Source: Herminiimonas arsenicoxydans (GTDB taxonomy: Bacteria; Pseudomonadota; Gammaproteobacteria; Burkholderiales; Burkholderiaceae_D). From it: a stretch of DNA of 64,000 bases. Positions 28,826 through 37,735 of the stretch are shown in pieces; positions within the stretch are counted from its first letter, which is position 1, and each line of letters starts with the position of its first letter. The notes under the pieces were generated by a model. It ran no database searches. It worked only from the letters and a program-made list of their open reading frames with translations, and was not told the DNA's origin. The stretch covers positions 2,852,001 to 2,916,000 of the forward strand of contig CU207211.1 in the NCBI GenBank assembly GCA_000026125.1. Direction: 5' to 3'. A program made the translations under genes and the position numbers.

Positions 28826-29509
28826 ATGATTGAATTTCGCCAGGTTTCGAAAAAGTACGCACAGAACGTCACTGCACTGTCCGACATCACGCTATCGGTC
28901 GACAAGGGCGAACTGGTATTTCTGGCCGGCCCTTCCGGCGCCGGCAAATCCACACTACTGAAAATGATTGCCGCGATAGAAAGACCGAGCGCAGGCACGG
29001 TCATTGTCAGCGACCATGATATTGGCCGCATCAAGAATTCCGGCCTGCCCTATTTACGGCGCAATCTCGGTTTGATTTTTCAGCAGCAGCGCCTGCTGTC
29101 AGATCGCAGTGTATTGGCAAACGTCATGCTGCCGCTGATCGTCTGCGGCGCCGCACGCGCCGATGCCGAACGGCGCGCGCGCGCTGCACTGGACAAGGTC
29201 GGCCTGCTCGACAAGGCCGCATCTGCGCCGCAAACGCTGTCGGGCGGCGAACAGCAGCGCGTATCGATCGCCCGCGCCATCGTCAATCGCCCGCAAATCA
29301 TCCTGGCCGACGAGCCCACCGCCAATCTGGACCGCGAAAGTGCCAACAAGGTGCTCGATGCACTGAAAGCCTTCCATGCGGTCGGCGTGACCTGCCTCAT
29401 TTCCACCCACGACGAACAATTTCTCGATACGGCAACCCGCGTGATTTATCTCGATCATGGCAAGATCATCGAAAGCTGGCGCAGAACCACCCCGCAGGTG
29501 CCGGCATGA
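28826..29509 (+). CDS. ftsE: Cell division ATP-binding protein FtsE
   Basis: The 227-residue ABC ATPase has Walker A GPSGAGKS, the Q-loop, signature LSGGEQQR and Walker B IILADEPT. With FtsX it forms the divisome ABC complex that activates peptidoglycan hydrolases during septation. It lies 9 bp after ftsY, and its stop overlaps the ftsX ATG (ATGA). Confidence 0.97.
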   Translation: MIEFRQVSKKYAQNVTALSDITLSVDKGELVFLAGPSGAGKSTLLKMIAAIERPSAGTVIVSDHDIGRIKNSGLPYLRRNLGLIFQQQRLLSDRSVLANVMLPLIVCGAARADAERRARAALDKVGLLDKAASAPQTLSGGEQQRVSIARAIVNRPQIILADEPTANLDRESANKVLDALKAFHAVGVTCLISTHDEQFLDTATRVIYLDHGKIIESWRRTTPQVPA

Positions 29510-30432
29510 ATAGCTGGTTCAGACAGCATCGCTTCGCGCTGGGCGATGCATTCCGGCATCTGTTCAAGACGCCAGGCAATTTCCTGTTGAACGTGCTGGT
29601 GGTGTCGATTGCGCTGGCCTTGCCGTTTGCCGGTCTGACCCTGCTGGAAAACGTCCGTCCTGTTTCAGAGCAACTGGCGGTGGAGCCTGAAATCAGCGTT
29701 TTCATGCAGATGGATGCACCCCGCGAACGCGCAACGGCCCTCGCGCCGGAGATCAGGCGCATCGCACAGGAAGCCAAACATCCGGTCAAGCTGGAGTTCA
29801 TCCCGCGCGAAAAAGCGCTGAATACGCTGAAAGACAAAACCGGTCTCGAAGACGCCATCGCCACGCTCGGGAGCAACCCTCTGCCGGATGCCTATGTCGT
29901 TAAAATGACCGGCTTCCAGAACGACGGTGACGCCGGCAAAATAAAGGCCATCAGCGGAAAATTGCAGGCATTGAATGGGGTCGAATATGTACAGGTCGAT
30001 TCCGCCTGGGTTGAGCGCCTGGCGGCATTATTGCAAGTGATGCGTCTGATTCTGTTATTCCTCGGCGCAACCCTGGGCGTGGTCGTGGTTGCCGTAGTGT
30101 TCAATACGATACGATTGCAAGTCATGACGCAACGCGAAGAGATCGAAGTCTCGCGTCTGGTCGGTGCTACCGATGCTTTCATATGCCGGCCTTTTTATTA
30201 CACTGGTGCATTACTTGGACTGATTGCAGGTGCGGTGGCGCTCATCACCGTCGCTATCGCCTTGCATCCGCTCAATACCGCCATCGCCGACTTCGCCCGT
30301 CTGTATGCATCCGAATTCCGGCTGGTGCCGTTAAATGCGAGTACAACCCTGATCATGCTCGTCGCCAGCGCCTTCCTCGGCCTGCTCGGAGCATTGCTAT
30401 CGGTACAACGTCATTTGGCGCGCCTTGCATGA
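29506..30432 (+). CDS. ftsX: Cell division membrane protein FtsX
   Basis: The 308-residue protein has an N-terminal membrane segment (FLLNVLVVSIALALPFAG), a periplasmic domain of about 110 residues and three C-terminal membrane segments, the FtsX topology. It partners FtsE; the periplasmic loop recruits murein hydrolase activators. Its start overlaps the ftsE stop by 4 nt. The ftsY-ftsE-ftsX-rpoH order is conserved among proteobacteria. Confidence 0.96.
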   Translation: MNSWFRQHRFALGDAFRHLFKTPGNFLLNVLVVSIALALPFAGLTLLENVRPVSEQLAVEPEISVFMQMDAPRERATALAPEIRRIAQEAKHPVKLEFIPREKALNTLKDKTGLEDAIATLGSNPLPDAYVVKMTGFQNDGDAGKIKAISGKLQALNGVEYVQVDSAWVERLAALLQVMRLILLFLGATLGVVVVAVVFNTIRLQVMTQREEIEVSRLVGATDAFICRPFYYTGALLGLIAGAVALITVAIALHPLNTAIADFARLYASEFRLVPLNASTTLIMLVASAFLGLLGALLSVQRHLARLA

Positions 30433-30796
30433 GGCCCGCAATCAGTTTGCTACCGGGAAGAATTAAATTCTTTATTTAAAGTAAGTACGCAGCAGCGGAA
30501 AGATGTTGAGAAATCACCAACAACATTGCCGCTCTTTCCATACTGCCGCATGGCCGGCTCCAGAAATTCACAAATCTTTACCTGAAAAGTTAGCTGCCGG
30601 ACGCAACTTCAAGCACGAATCAGGCTCTAAATCCCTGCAGCAAGTGCAATTGTTACTGGAAATGCAATAGTGTGTAACTATGAGCTTGGTACAAAACCCT
30701 CATTAGCACTCATTCCAGGAGAGTGCTAAGATAGATGGTGTAAACGATTTTGCAGAGTGCAAGCAAGTCGATTCTGAATAAAGGCAAGGAGAACGC
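30433..30796. other. Intergenic region upstream of rpoH
   Basis: This 364-bp stretch holds no convincing gene. It contains a perfect CIRCE element (30703-30729) about 67 bp before the rpoH ATG. A possible sigma70-type promoter lies just upstream: TTGTTA (30650-30655) and TAACTA (30675-30680), with a 19-bp spacer, which is weak. The long leader could also form heat-labile structure. Confidence 0.6.
30703..30729 (+). promoter_or_regulatory. CIRCE operator (HrcA binding site) upstream of rpoH
   Basis: TTAGCACTC (30703-30711), a 9-nt spacer and GAGTGCTAA (30721-30729) match the CIRCE consensus with no mismatch. HrcA binding here would repress rpoH until heat shock titrates GroE. Confidence 0.93.
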
Positions 30797-31693
30797 ATGA
30801 AAGCAACATCTGCATCAACCGCAATGATTTCACCAAGCAACATGATGTCCTTGGGATTTTCTGGCGCGCTGGGCAATATTGACGCTTACATCTCGGCAGT
30901 CAATCGCCTTCCTATGCTGACGCACGAAGAAGAAATCTCACTGGCAAAACGCCTGCGCGACGACAACGATCTGGGCGCAGCGCAAAAGCTCGTCCTGTCG
31001 CATTTGCGCCTGGTCGTATCGATTGCGCGCGGTTACTTGGGTTATGGCCTGCCTCATGCAGATTTGATTCAGGAAGGCAATATCGGCCTGATGAAGGCAG
31101 TCAAACGCTTCGATCCGGATCAAGGCGTGCGTCTGGTGTCGTATTCGATGCACTGGATCAAGGCGGAAATGCATGAATACATTTTGAAAAACTGGCGCCT
31201 GGTGAAAGTGGCGACGACGAAAGCACAACGCAAGTTGTTCTTCAATCTGCGCAGCCACAAAACCGGCCTAGATGCAATGACGCCCGATCAAGTCGAAGCG
31301 CTGGCGAAAACCCTGAACGTCAAACGCGAAGAAGTCATCGAGATGGAAACACGCTTGTCCGGCCGGGATATCGCGCTGGAAGCGCCGACCGACGATGAAG
31401 ACGACAAGTTTGCACCGATCGCCTATCTATCGTCGGATTCGCAGGAGCCGACCAGGGTGCTGGAATCGCAGCGCTACGATCGCCTGCAAACCGAAGGCTT
31501 GTCGAGCGCACTGGGGAAACTCGATCCACGCTCACGTCGCATTGTGGAAGCACGCTGGCTGGCGAACGACGATGGCTCCGGCGCAACCTTGCATGAACTG
31601 GCAAATGAATTCGGCGTCTCGGCTGAACGCATCCGCCAGATCGAAACCGTGGCATTGAAGAAGATGAAAGGTTCGCTGGCTGCTTTTGCATGA
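30797..31693 (+). CDS. rpoH: RNA polymerase heat-shock sigma factor RpoH (sigma32)
   Basis: The 298-residue sigma70-family protein has region 2 motifs (DLIQEGNIGLMKAVKRFDP), the RpoH box AQRKLFFNLR that is diagnostic of sigma32, and a region 4 helix-turn-helix (LHELANEFGVSAERIRQIE). It directs transcription of chaperone and protease genes. The ribosome site AAGGAGA precedes the ATG closely. A perfect CIRCE element upstream suggests additional HrcA control. Confidence 0.97.
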   Translation: MKATSASTAMISPSNMMSLGFSGALGNIDAYISAVNRLPMLTHEEEISLAKRLRDDNDLGAAQKLVLSHLRLVVSIARGYLGYGLPHADLIQEGNIGLMKAVKRFDPDQGVRLVSYSMHWIKAEMHEYILKNWRLVKVATTKAQRKLFFNLRSHKTGLDAMTPDQVEALAKTLNVKREEVIEMETRLSGRDIALEAPTDDEDDKFAPIAYLSSDSQEPTRVLESQRYDRLQTEGLSSALGKLDPRSRRIVEARWLANDDGSGATLHELANEFGVSAERIRQIETVALKKMKGSLAAFA

Positions 31694-31710
31694 TCCAGCG
31701 GCAACAAACA

Positions 31711-31740
31711 AAAAAGGCGCTCGATTGAGCGCCTTTTTTT
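31711..31740. terminator. Bidirectional terminator between rpoH and senC
   Basis: GGCGCTC (31716-31722), loop GATT and GAGCGCC (31727-31733) are flanked by an A run on the left and a T run on the right, so the stem works for both convergent genes. Confidence 0.92.
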
Positions 31741-31753
31741 ATGCCTGCAAAGC

Positions 31754-32341
31754 TTACTCGGCCAGCAGGATTTTCAAATCATGCACGATCGGCTCCGTGC
31801 CCTGCCCGTGTCGAATGAACAAACGTATCCGGCCCTGCGTATCGAACACATAACTGCCTGCCGTATGGTCGATCGTATAGCTGCCCGGCGTTTTACCCGG
31901 CACTTTCTGATAAAAAACCTTGAATTCCTTGGCGGTTTTTTCAGTCTCTGCCAGATCGCCACGCAAACCGAGGAAACGCGGATCGAAGGCAGGTACATAC
32001 TGCTTCAGCAATTCTGCCGTATCGCGTTCCGGGTCCACCGTGACAAACAGAACCTGCACCTTGTCGGCATCCGGTCCCAGCGCCTTCATGACATTAGCCA
32101 TTTCCAGCATGGTGGTCGGGCATACATCGGGGCATTGCGTAAAACCGAAAAACACAACGACAGCCTTGCCCTTGAAATCCGCCAGAGTACGCGGCTTGCC
32201 ATTATGGTCGGTCAAGGAAAAATCCTTGCCGTAAGCCAGGCCGGTCACATCGGTATTGGTGAAAGCAGGTGGCGCCTTACCGCTGCAGGCGCTTAACCCC
32301 AGTACGACAACGCACATGGCCAGCAGGAAACGTAAACGCAT
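31754..32341 (-). CDS. senC: SCO1/SenC copper chaperone lipoprotein
   Basis: The 195-residue protein has a lipoprotein signal (lipobox LSAC) and a thioredoxin fold with the copper/redox motif CPDVCP, plus the conserved His in TIDHTAG. SCO proteins deliver copper to the CuA site of cytochrome oxidase subunit II or keep its cysteines reduced, working on the periplasmic side. It is the last gene of the tight minus-strand series SURF1, SCO-like, ctaA, ctaB, senC, starting 1 bp after the ctaB stop. Confidence 0.94.
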   Translation of the reverse strand: MRLRFLLAMCVVVLGLSACSGKAPPAFTNTDVTGLAYGKDFSLTDHNGKPRTLADFKGKAVVVFFGFTQCPDVCPTTMLEMANVMKALGPDADKVQVLFVTVDPERDTAELLKQYVPAFDPRFLGLRGDLAETEKTAKEFKVFYQKVPGKTPGSYTIDHTAGSYVFDTQGRIRLFIRHGQGTEPIVHDLKILLAE

Positions 32342-32342
32342 C

Positions 32343-33227
32343 TCAAAACCTCAAATAGTGATCGACCAGCAAGGCTGCAAACAGCAGAGACAGGTAGATA
32401 ATCGAATAGGTAAACATCTTGCGCGCAATCATGTCCGTATAGTGGCGATACACCTGCCACGCGTACCACATGAAAATGACGTCCAGCACCGCTGCCACGA
32501 CCAGATAGATCAGGCCGCTCATGCCAACGGCAAACGGCAGCATCGTGGTGGCGACCAGCGCTATCGTGTACAGCCAGATATGGAATTGCGTGAAGGCAGT
32601 GCCATGCGTGATCGGCAGCATCGGCAAGCCGGACTTTGCATATTCATCGCGGCGATACAATGCCAGTGCCCAGAAATGCGGCGGAGTCCAGATGAAGATG
32701 ATCAAGACCAGGATCCATGCCTGCATAGGCAAATCGTTTGCCACGGCAGCCCAGCCCAGAGCCGGCGGCATCGCACCGGACAAGCCGCCGATCACGATGT
32801 TTTGCGGTGTAGCCGGCTTCAGAATGATGGTGTAAATCACCGCATAACCGACGAAGGTGGCAAAGGTCAGCCACATCGTCAGCGGATTGACGAAGTTGTA
32901 CAGCACCCACATGCCGGCGCCGCCGATCACGCCGGAAAACACCAGCGTTTGCGGCACGGTAATTTCGCCCTGCGCCATCGGACGTCGTGCCGTGCGCGCC
33001 ATACGCGAATCGATTTCACGTTCGACCAGGCAATTGATGGCAAATGCCGCACCGGCAAGCAGCCAGATGCCTATCGTGGCAGCGATGACGATTTTCCAGT
33101 CCGGCAAGTCCGGTGTTGCCAGAAACATGCCGATCACGGCGCAAAAAACTGCCAGCTGCGTCACGCGCGGCTTGGTCAGTGCCCAGTATTGGGCGATGCG
33201 ATTGGAAGAGACTATCAAGGTTGTCAT
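32343..33227 (-). CDS. ctaB: Protoheme IX farnesyltransferase (heme O synthase)
   Basis: The 294-residue membrane protein of the UbiA family has the prenyl-diphosphate-binding segment [19 protein letters not shown] and about eight or nine membrane helices. It attaches a farnesyl chain to heme B to form heme O, the precursor of heme A. Its start overlaps the ctaA stop by 4 nt, so the two heme-modifying enzymes are coupled. Confidence 0.96.
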   Translation of the reverse strand: MTTLIVSSNRIAQYWALTKPRVTQLAVFCAVIGMFLATPDLPDWKIVIAATIGIWLLAGAAFAINCLVEREIDSRMARTARRPMAQGEITVPQTLVFSGVIGGAGMWVLYNFVNPLTMWLTFATFVGYAVIYTIILKPATPQNIVIGGLSGAMPPALGWAAVANDLPMQAWILVLIIFIWTPPHFWALALYRRDEYAKSGLPMLPITHGTAFTQFHIWLYTIALVATTMLPFAVGMSGLIYLVVAAVLDVIFMWYAWQVYRHYTDMIARKMFTYSIIYLSLLFAALLVDHYLRF

Positions 33228-34378
33228 GCTTTATCTTTTGATGCTGCCGATGAGCGCAAATCAATCTGATAAGGCTCACGATTTTGCCCGCTCGGGCTCG
33301 GGATTCTAGCTTTGTAGTTTAACATGACCAGCAGCAGCACAAGTAAAGCCGCGCAACCATTATGCGCAACCGCAAGTGCGAGCGGCCACTTCAATGAAAC
33401 GGTGGCAATGCCGATCACGATTTGCAAGACCAGCGCAGCCAGCACACCGCGCGCAGTGGTACGCAAGCCGGGAATCGACAAGGCTTTCCATGCTGTCCAG
33501 CCGAGTACCGCCACCACCGCGAGCGCAAACATTCTATGAGTCCAGTGAATCGCCGTCAGCGCGTCGAAGGGCAGATAATCGCCGCCGGCAGTCTTGCCGA
33601 GCTCACGCCACAGCGTGAAACCGTGTTCGAAATCCATCTGCGGCACCAGCGCGCCATGGCAGAGCGGAAAATCGCTGCACGCCAACGCGGCATAATTGGT
33701 GCTGACCCAGCCACCCAGCGCAATCTGCATGCTCAGCAACACCAGTGCAAGCAGAGCCGGCGTACGCAAGGTCAGCGCACGCGCATCGACAAATGGATGA
33801 TCCTTCTGCCGCGCGCCCACCCAGGTCAGCATGCCAAGCAGGGCCATGCCGAGCAAAAGATGTATCGTGACGATGATAGGCTGCAGCTTCATCGTCACGG
33901 TCCAGGCACCGAACGCGCCTTGCACACAGACAAAGAACAACAGCAGCATCGGGTAACGCGGCGAAAAACGCGTGAGCGTACGGCCGCTTTGCAGCCAGAA
34001 GCGCCATGCAATCACCACAATGGCGATGATCAGCACGCCTATCCCCATCGCAAGGTAGCGATGAATCATTTCGACCCATGCTTTCATGACAGTCACCGGG
34101 CCGTCCGGCATCAGAGCTTCGGCAGCGCGTATGTGCTCCAGCGCCTGCAAGGGATTGGCATGGCCGTAACAGCCCGGCCAGTCGGGGCAACCCAGTCCTG
34201 AATCCGTCAGTCGCGTGAAGGCGCCGAACATGATCACGTCAAAGGTGAGGAACATCGTCACCCATACCAGCTTGCGATATTTGTTCGGATCGCGGGAAGA
34301 CCAGACGATCACGCATGCCAGCAAGGCGACGAACAATCCCTTGCTGGCAAGTTGAAACAGCATGCCGGAATCAGCCAA
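33224..34378 (-). CDS. ctaA: Heme A synthase (COX15/CtaA)
   Basis: The 384-residue protein has about eight membrane segments and the CtaA features: an early [19 protein letters not shown] segment with a cysteine pair and paired histidines in later helices ([17 protein letters not shown]). It converts heme O to heme A. The start lies within the end of the SCO-like gene (8 nt overlap) and the stop overlaps ctaB. Confidence 0.95.
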   Translation of the reverse strand: MADSGMLFQLASKGLFVALLACVIVWSSRDPNKYRKLVWVTMFLTFDVIMFGAFTRLTDSGLGCPDWPGCYGHANPLQALEHIRAAEALMPDGPVTVMKAWVEMIHRYLAMGIGVLIIAIVVIAWRFWLQSGRTLTRFSPRYPMLLLFFVCVQGAFGAWTVTMKLQPIIVTIHLLLGMALLGMLTWVGARQKDHPFVDARALTLRTPALLALVLLSMQIALGGWVSTNYAALACSDFPLCHGALVPQMDFEHGFTLWRELGKTAGGDYLPFDALTAIHWTHRMFALAVVAVLGWTAWKALSIPGLRTTARGVLAALVLQIVIGIATVSLKWPLALAVAHNGCAALLVLLLVMLNYKARIPSPSGQNREPYQIDLRSSAASKDKA

Positions 34379-34955
34379 TTGAAGAGGCTTTCAATAGTTT
34401 GACGATATCTTTCTTGATCTTGTTCGGATCAGCATCTTTCGGGAAGCGCATCATCAGATTGCCCAGCGGATCGATCATGTAAATGTGATCTGTCATGGTG
34501 CTGTCCTCTTCCACCGGCAACCATGCGCGCACGGCTTCCGATTTGACGCGCAGCATATGGGTGCCATCGAACTCACGTATCAATATCGTATCCAGCGGCT
34601 TGTCGTCGGTAATCAGCCAGACGCGTTCGATACGCTCCATTTCCTTGCCTTGCGCGAGGCGCAGCTGGCGCATGTCATGCAATTTTTTTTCGCATGCTGC
34701 CGGACATTCGCCGCTATCGACCTGCAACATGATCCACTTGCCCTGATAGGCATCCAGCGCGACCGGCTTGCCGTCAAGGCCCCGTGTGCCAAGTTCGGGA
34801 ATCGGGTAATTGCGCGGATCGATGAAAGCACCGTAATTGGTGCGGCTTTGCGGCTTGATCACGTAGTAAGTCAGATACGACAGAATGATAGGCGATGCAC
34901 ATGCAAGAATAACCAGAAATAATTTCCAGCGTCCTTTGTGTTTATTTTGTTCCAC
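34371..34955 (-). CDS. SCO-like membrane-anchored thioredoxin-fold protein
   Basis: The 194-residue protein has one N-terminal membrane anchor (11-32) and a thioredoxin-like domain with CPAAC (C84, C88), resembling the CxxxC motif of SCO proteins but in a diverged sequence. Homologues occur within oxidase assembly loci of Burkholderiales as conserved membrane proteins of uncertain function. It may act as a thiol reductase or copper carrier for oxidase assembly, complementing senC. It overlaps the SURF1 gene by 14 nt and ctaA by 8 nt. Confidence 0.8.
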   Translation of the reverse strand: MEQNKHKGRWKLFLVILACASPIILSYLTYYVIKPQSRTNYGAFIDPRNYPIPELGTRGLDGKPVALDAYQGKWIMLQVDSGECPAACEKKLHDMRQLRLAQGKEMERIERVWLITDDKPLDTILIREFDGTHMLRVKSEAVRAWLPVEEDSTMTDHIYMIDPLGNLMMRFPKDADPNKIKKDIVKLLKASSIG

Positions 34956-35655
34956 GTCGAATTCCTGTCACAACAAAAAAAATGAATGCCATTGCAGCCA
35001 GTGCGTACCACTGGAACGCATAACCGCGATGCTTTTCCACACCGCTGGATGGTTGCGGCCAATCACGCACCAGGCCATCGTGTGTATCGGATAGCTGCTC
35101 AAGAAAAATCGGCTGCATTGCCAGTTTGCTGGTTGCCGCAAAGCTGGTGATATCGAGATTTTGCACAATTGCGTGTGCTTGCGGCGCATCCAGCGCGCCC
35201 AACTGCATCACGGATCCTATCGAGCGGTGCGCCGTGCCCTCGATTTCAATCTCGCCTTCCGGTGTAACGATGGCCGGCAGTTTGGTGCGATCCGCCGGGT
35301 TGCGCGGAATCCAGCCGCGGGCAACCAGCACGTGCAAATTGCTGGCCGCGATTTTGAACGGCATCAGCAGATAAAACCCGGCAACACCATTGTGCGGACG
35401 ATTGTCCAGATAGACAGGCCAATCGCGCAGAAATTCTCCCTTGACCAGAACCCGCCGGTATTCAAGATCCTCGGGGCTCTGCAGCAACGCACCCAGCCGT
35501 ATTGCCGGCGCGGCCTGTCTTTCCTGCAACTGTGCCGCTATCGTCAGCTTTTCGACAGCCCGCCGCGTCTGCCATTGCGCCAGCGACAAACCTATCGCCA
35601 CTGCAATCGCCGCAGCAACAAATGGAATGAGCCTAAACCGGAAGGTGATTCGCAT
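34942..35655 (-). CDS. SURF1-family cytochrome oxidase assembly protein
   Basis: The 237-residue protein has two membrane segments, one at the N-terminus (FVAAAIAVAIGLSLAQW) and one near the C-terminus (WYALAAMAFIFFVVTGIRR), around a periplasmic domain with VLVARGWIPRN. This is the SURF1 architecture. Bacterial SURF1 (Shy1) helps insert heme A into oxidase subunit I. It starts the assembly operon and is divergent from the small DUF2909-type gene. Confidence 0.93.
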   Translation of the reverse strand: MRITFRFRLIPFVAAAIAVAIGLSLAQWQTRRAVEKLTIAAQLQERQAAPAIRLGALLQSPEDLEYRRVLVKGEFLRDWPVYLDNRPHNGVAGFYLLMPFKIAASNLHVLVARGWIPRNPADRTKLPAIVTPEGEIEIEGTAHRSIGSVMQLGALDAPQAHAIVQNLDITSFAATSKLAMQPIFLEQLSDTHDGLVRDWPQPSSGVEKHRGYAFQWYALAAMAFIFFVVTGIRRGTK

Positions 35656-35722
35656 TACAATATCACTTCACTCAATACATACTGCGTTAGCCAGGCTGAT
35701 GCAATTCCCCAACTTTCCCGCC

Positions 35723-35923
35723 ATGAAAATCGTTGTCGCCATTGCTTTTATCCTGATTCTCGGCAGTCTTGGATCAGCTCTGTTCTTTCTGATGAAAGAC
35801 AAAGGGAAAAGCGACCGTACCGTCAAGGCACTGGCAATGCGCGTCGGTTTTTCGATCACCCTCTTTATCCTGGTGCTAGTTGCATACAAGCTGGGCTACA
35901 TCCAACCGACCGGCATACGCTGA
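35723..35923 (+). CDS. Small twin-transmembrane protein (DUF2909 type)
   Basis: The 66-residue protein consists of two hydrophobic helices (VVAIAFILILGSLGSALFFL and ITLFILVLVAYKLGYI) joined by a short charged loop with DKGKSDRTVKALAMRVG. This fits small DUF2909 proteins seen in cytochrome oxidase loci. The longer frame to 35441 lies antisense to SURF1. The ATG at 35699 is an alternative. It is the only plus-strand gene inside the oxidase locus. Confidence 0.8.
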   Translation: MKIVVAIAFILILGSLGSALFFLMKDKGKSDRTVKALAMRVGFSITLFILVLVAYKLGYIQPTGIR

Positions 35924-35980
35924 TTTCCGCACCAAGCAATGCCGACTTTTGCATGGTGGACAACACGTCACTGCAATCGT

Positions 35981-36010
35981 AAAAAAGCCGCACCGAAGTG
36001 CGGCTTTTTA
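35981..36010. terminator. Bidirectional terminator between DUF2909 gene and ctaE
   Basis: GCCGCAC (35987-35993), loop CGAA and GTGCGGC lie between an A run and a T run, serving the convergent genes on either side. Confidence 0.92.
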
Positions 36011-36039
36011 TTTATCTCGCCAATGACTGCAAGCGCAAA

Positions 36040-36900
36040 TTACAACCAGTAGACAACCACGTACAAACCGAGCCAGACCACGTCGACAAAGTGCCAGTAC
36101 CAGGCCGCACCTTCAAACGCGAAATGGTTGTCAGCGGTAAAGTGACCTTTCATGACACGGTACAACACGACGCTCAGCATGATCGCGCCCAGAGTCACAT
36201 GGAAACCATGGAAGCCGGTCAACAGGAAGAAAGTCGAACCATAGACACCGGATGTCAGCTTCAAGTTCAGGTCGCTGTAAGCGTGCATGTATTCATACAC
36301 CTGAAAACCCATGAACACCGCACCCAGCAGCACCGTCGCGGCCAGCCAGAACGCTGTCTTGCCACGTTGATTTTCGCGCAGGGCATGGTGCGAGAGTGTC
36401 AAGGTCACGCCAGAAGTCAGCAACAATGCTGTATTAATGGTTGGAATCCAGAATGGACCCATGGTCGTGAACGCTTCCACCGTCCCGGCAGGACCGACAT
36501 TACCCCAGTGTGCAGCAAAATCAGGCCACAAAATCTTGTGATCCAGATCACCCAGCCAAGGCATGCTGATGCTGCGCGCATAAAACAAGGCGCCGAAGAA
36601 TGCGCCAAAGAACATGATTTCGGAAAAGATAAACCAGCTCATGCTCCAGCGATAGGATGCATCGATGCGTTTGTTATACATGCCGCTTTCGGATTCACCG
36701 ATCGCATCACCAAACCATTTGTACAGCACGAAGAGAAAGCCCAGCAGACCTGCCCAGGTAAGATACGAACCCCAGCTGGCATCATTGACCCAGGCGGATG
36801 CGCCCAGCATCAGTGTAAGTAGCGACATACCCGCCGCCGCCGGCCATCTGGACGGGCCAGGCACGAAATAATAGGGCGCATTCGCGTGTTGAGCACTCAT
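36040..36900 (-). CDS. ctaE: Cytochrome c oxidase subunit III
   Basis: The protein (286 residues) has seven predicted membrane helices and subunit III motifs such as GFHGFHVTLG and WHFVDVVWLGLY. It is a core subunit of the aa3-type oxidase, stabilising proton uptake. The ATG at 36900 (MSAQHANAPYYFVPGPSRWP) has a GGAG-type ribosome site; the longer frame from 36918 is rejected. It lies downstream of ctaG in the same direction. Confidence 0.96.
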   Translation of the reverse strand: MSAQHANAPYYFVPGPSRWPAAAGMSLLTLMLGASAWVNDASWGSYLTWAGLLGFLFVLYKWFGDAIGESESGMYNKRIDASYRWSMSWFIFSEIMFFGAFFGALFYARSISMPWLGDLDHKILWPDFAAHWGNVGPAGTVEAFTTMGPFWIPTINTALLLTSGVTLTLSHHALRENQRGKTAFWLAATVLLGAVFMGFQVYEYMHAYSDLNLKLTSGVYGSTFFLLTGFHGFHVTLGAIMLSVVLYRVMKGHFTADNHFAFEGAAWYWHFVDVVWLGLYVVVYWL

Positions 36901-36929
36901 CTCCATCTCCCAATACAAAATTCAAATAG

Positions 36930-37016
36930 TTACGATGCAACGGCAGCTTCGACCCCAGGCCACAAGCACCACAATAAACATATCATTTCGGCTAACACGC
37001 TATGCCGATGTTTCAT
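36930..37016 (-). CDS. Candidate 28-aa peptide coupled to ctaG
   Basis: A short frame starts with an ATG that overlaps the ctaG stop (TAATG) and ends 29 bp before ctaE. The product is basic at the N-terminus, then hydrophobic and Trp/Cys-containing (MICLLWCLWPG), ending AAVAS like a signal peptide. Other Burkholderiales often have a small membrane-protein gene at this point. The overlap favours translation, but the peptide is too short to assign. Confidence 0.25.
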   Translation of the reverse strand: MKHRHSVLAEMICLLWCLWPGVEAAVAS

Positions 37017-37594
37017 TATCCTGCCGTTGCCGGCTTCACCGTCGCCTGTTTTTCAGGCTTGGCAACTTCAAAGAAAGTATAGGACAAGGTAATCGTCTTC
37101 ACATCCCTGGGTAAAGCTGGATCCAGGTAAAACACTACCGGCATCTGCTTGGCCTGATTAGGCCCCAGCGTTTCCTGCTGAAAACAGAAACATTCCACTT
37201 TCTTGAAATGCGCGGCGGCCTGCTGCGGTGCATAACTTGGGATTGCCTGTGCTTCCACACTGCGCGCCTGCGTATTTACTACCTCGTACAACACCTGGCT
37301 CATTTCGCCCGGATGTACCTGCATGCTGCTCACCGTCGGACGAAACCGGAATGGCCCCGTCGTATTCGCATCAAACTCAACCGTGATGGTTCTGCTCTTG
37401 TCGATTTGCGAATTATCAATCGGCTTTACCTTCATCTCTTGCGAGGTAAGGATATTGACGCCGGTCAGTTCGCAAATCTGTTTGTAGATCGGCACCAGCA
37501 AATAACCGAAACCAAACATCATCACCGCAATCACCGCCAGCTTGCCGAACATACGGCCATTCAACTTGCCAGTCGATTCTGTCTGATTTTCCAT
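37016..37594 (-). CDS. ctaG: Cytochrome c oxidase assembly protein CtaG/Cox11
   Basis: The 192-residue protein has one N-terminal membrane anchor (AVIAVMMFGFGYLLVPIYK) and a periplasmic copper-binding domain with the CFCF motif in KVECFCFQQE. Cox11 delivers copper to the CuB site of subunit I. It lies between the small assembly protein and ctaE, as in other proteobacterial oxidase operons. Confidence 0.96.
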   Translation of the reverse strand: MENQTESTGKLNGRMFGKLAVIAVMMFGFGYLLVPIYKQICELTGVNILTSQEMKVKPIDNSQIDKSRTITVEFDANTTGPFRFRPTVSSMQVHPGEMSQVLYEVVNTQARSVEAQAIPSYAPQQAAAHFKKVECFCFQQETLGPNQAKQMPVVFYLDPALPRDVKTITLSYTFFEVAKPEKQATVKPATAG

Positions 37595-37600
37595 CTTGCC

Positions 37601-37705
37601 CTAACTAAACCACAAGCGCTTTGCGATCACGCTCAGCATGAAACCCGCTGCGATGACAGCCAGAATCAAGCCGGTACGCAAATTACGCTTTTTTTGATCC
37701 GTCAT
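37601..37705 (-). CDS. Cytochrome oxidase small assembly protein
   Basis: A 34-residue protein, MTDQKKRN followed by one membrane helix (TGLILAVIAAGFMLSVIA) and KRLWFS. Short single-helix proteins of this type sit between subunit I and Cox11 genes in Burkholderiales and are annotated as small oxidase assembly proteins. An in-frame ATG at 37735 would add ten residues, but that segment is encoded by a GC-rich hairpin (37711-37728), so the inner ATG is preferred. Confidence 0.75.
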   Translation of the reverse strand: MTDQKKRNLRTGLILAVIAAGFMLSVIAKRLWFS

Positions 37706-37710
37706 ATGAA

Positions 37711-37728
37711 GGCGGGCTTGCGCCCGCC
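37711..37728 (-). other. GC-rich hairpin between ctaD and small assembly gene
   Basis: GGCGGGC (37711-37717) pairs with GCCCGCC (37722-37728) around a TTGC loop, 8 bp after the ctaD stop and 5 bp before the small-protein ATG. There is no T run, so it may act as an mRNA stabiliser or attenuator that sets subunit I above the downstream genes. Confidence 0.5.
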
Positions 37729-37735
37729 GCTCCAT

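Noticed and set aside
32256..33269. 337-codon plus-strand frame over ctaB
   Set aside because: Antisense to heme O synthase; His/Arg/Asp-rich without membrane or domain pattern.
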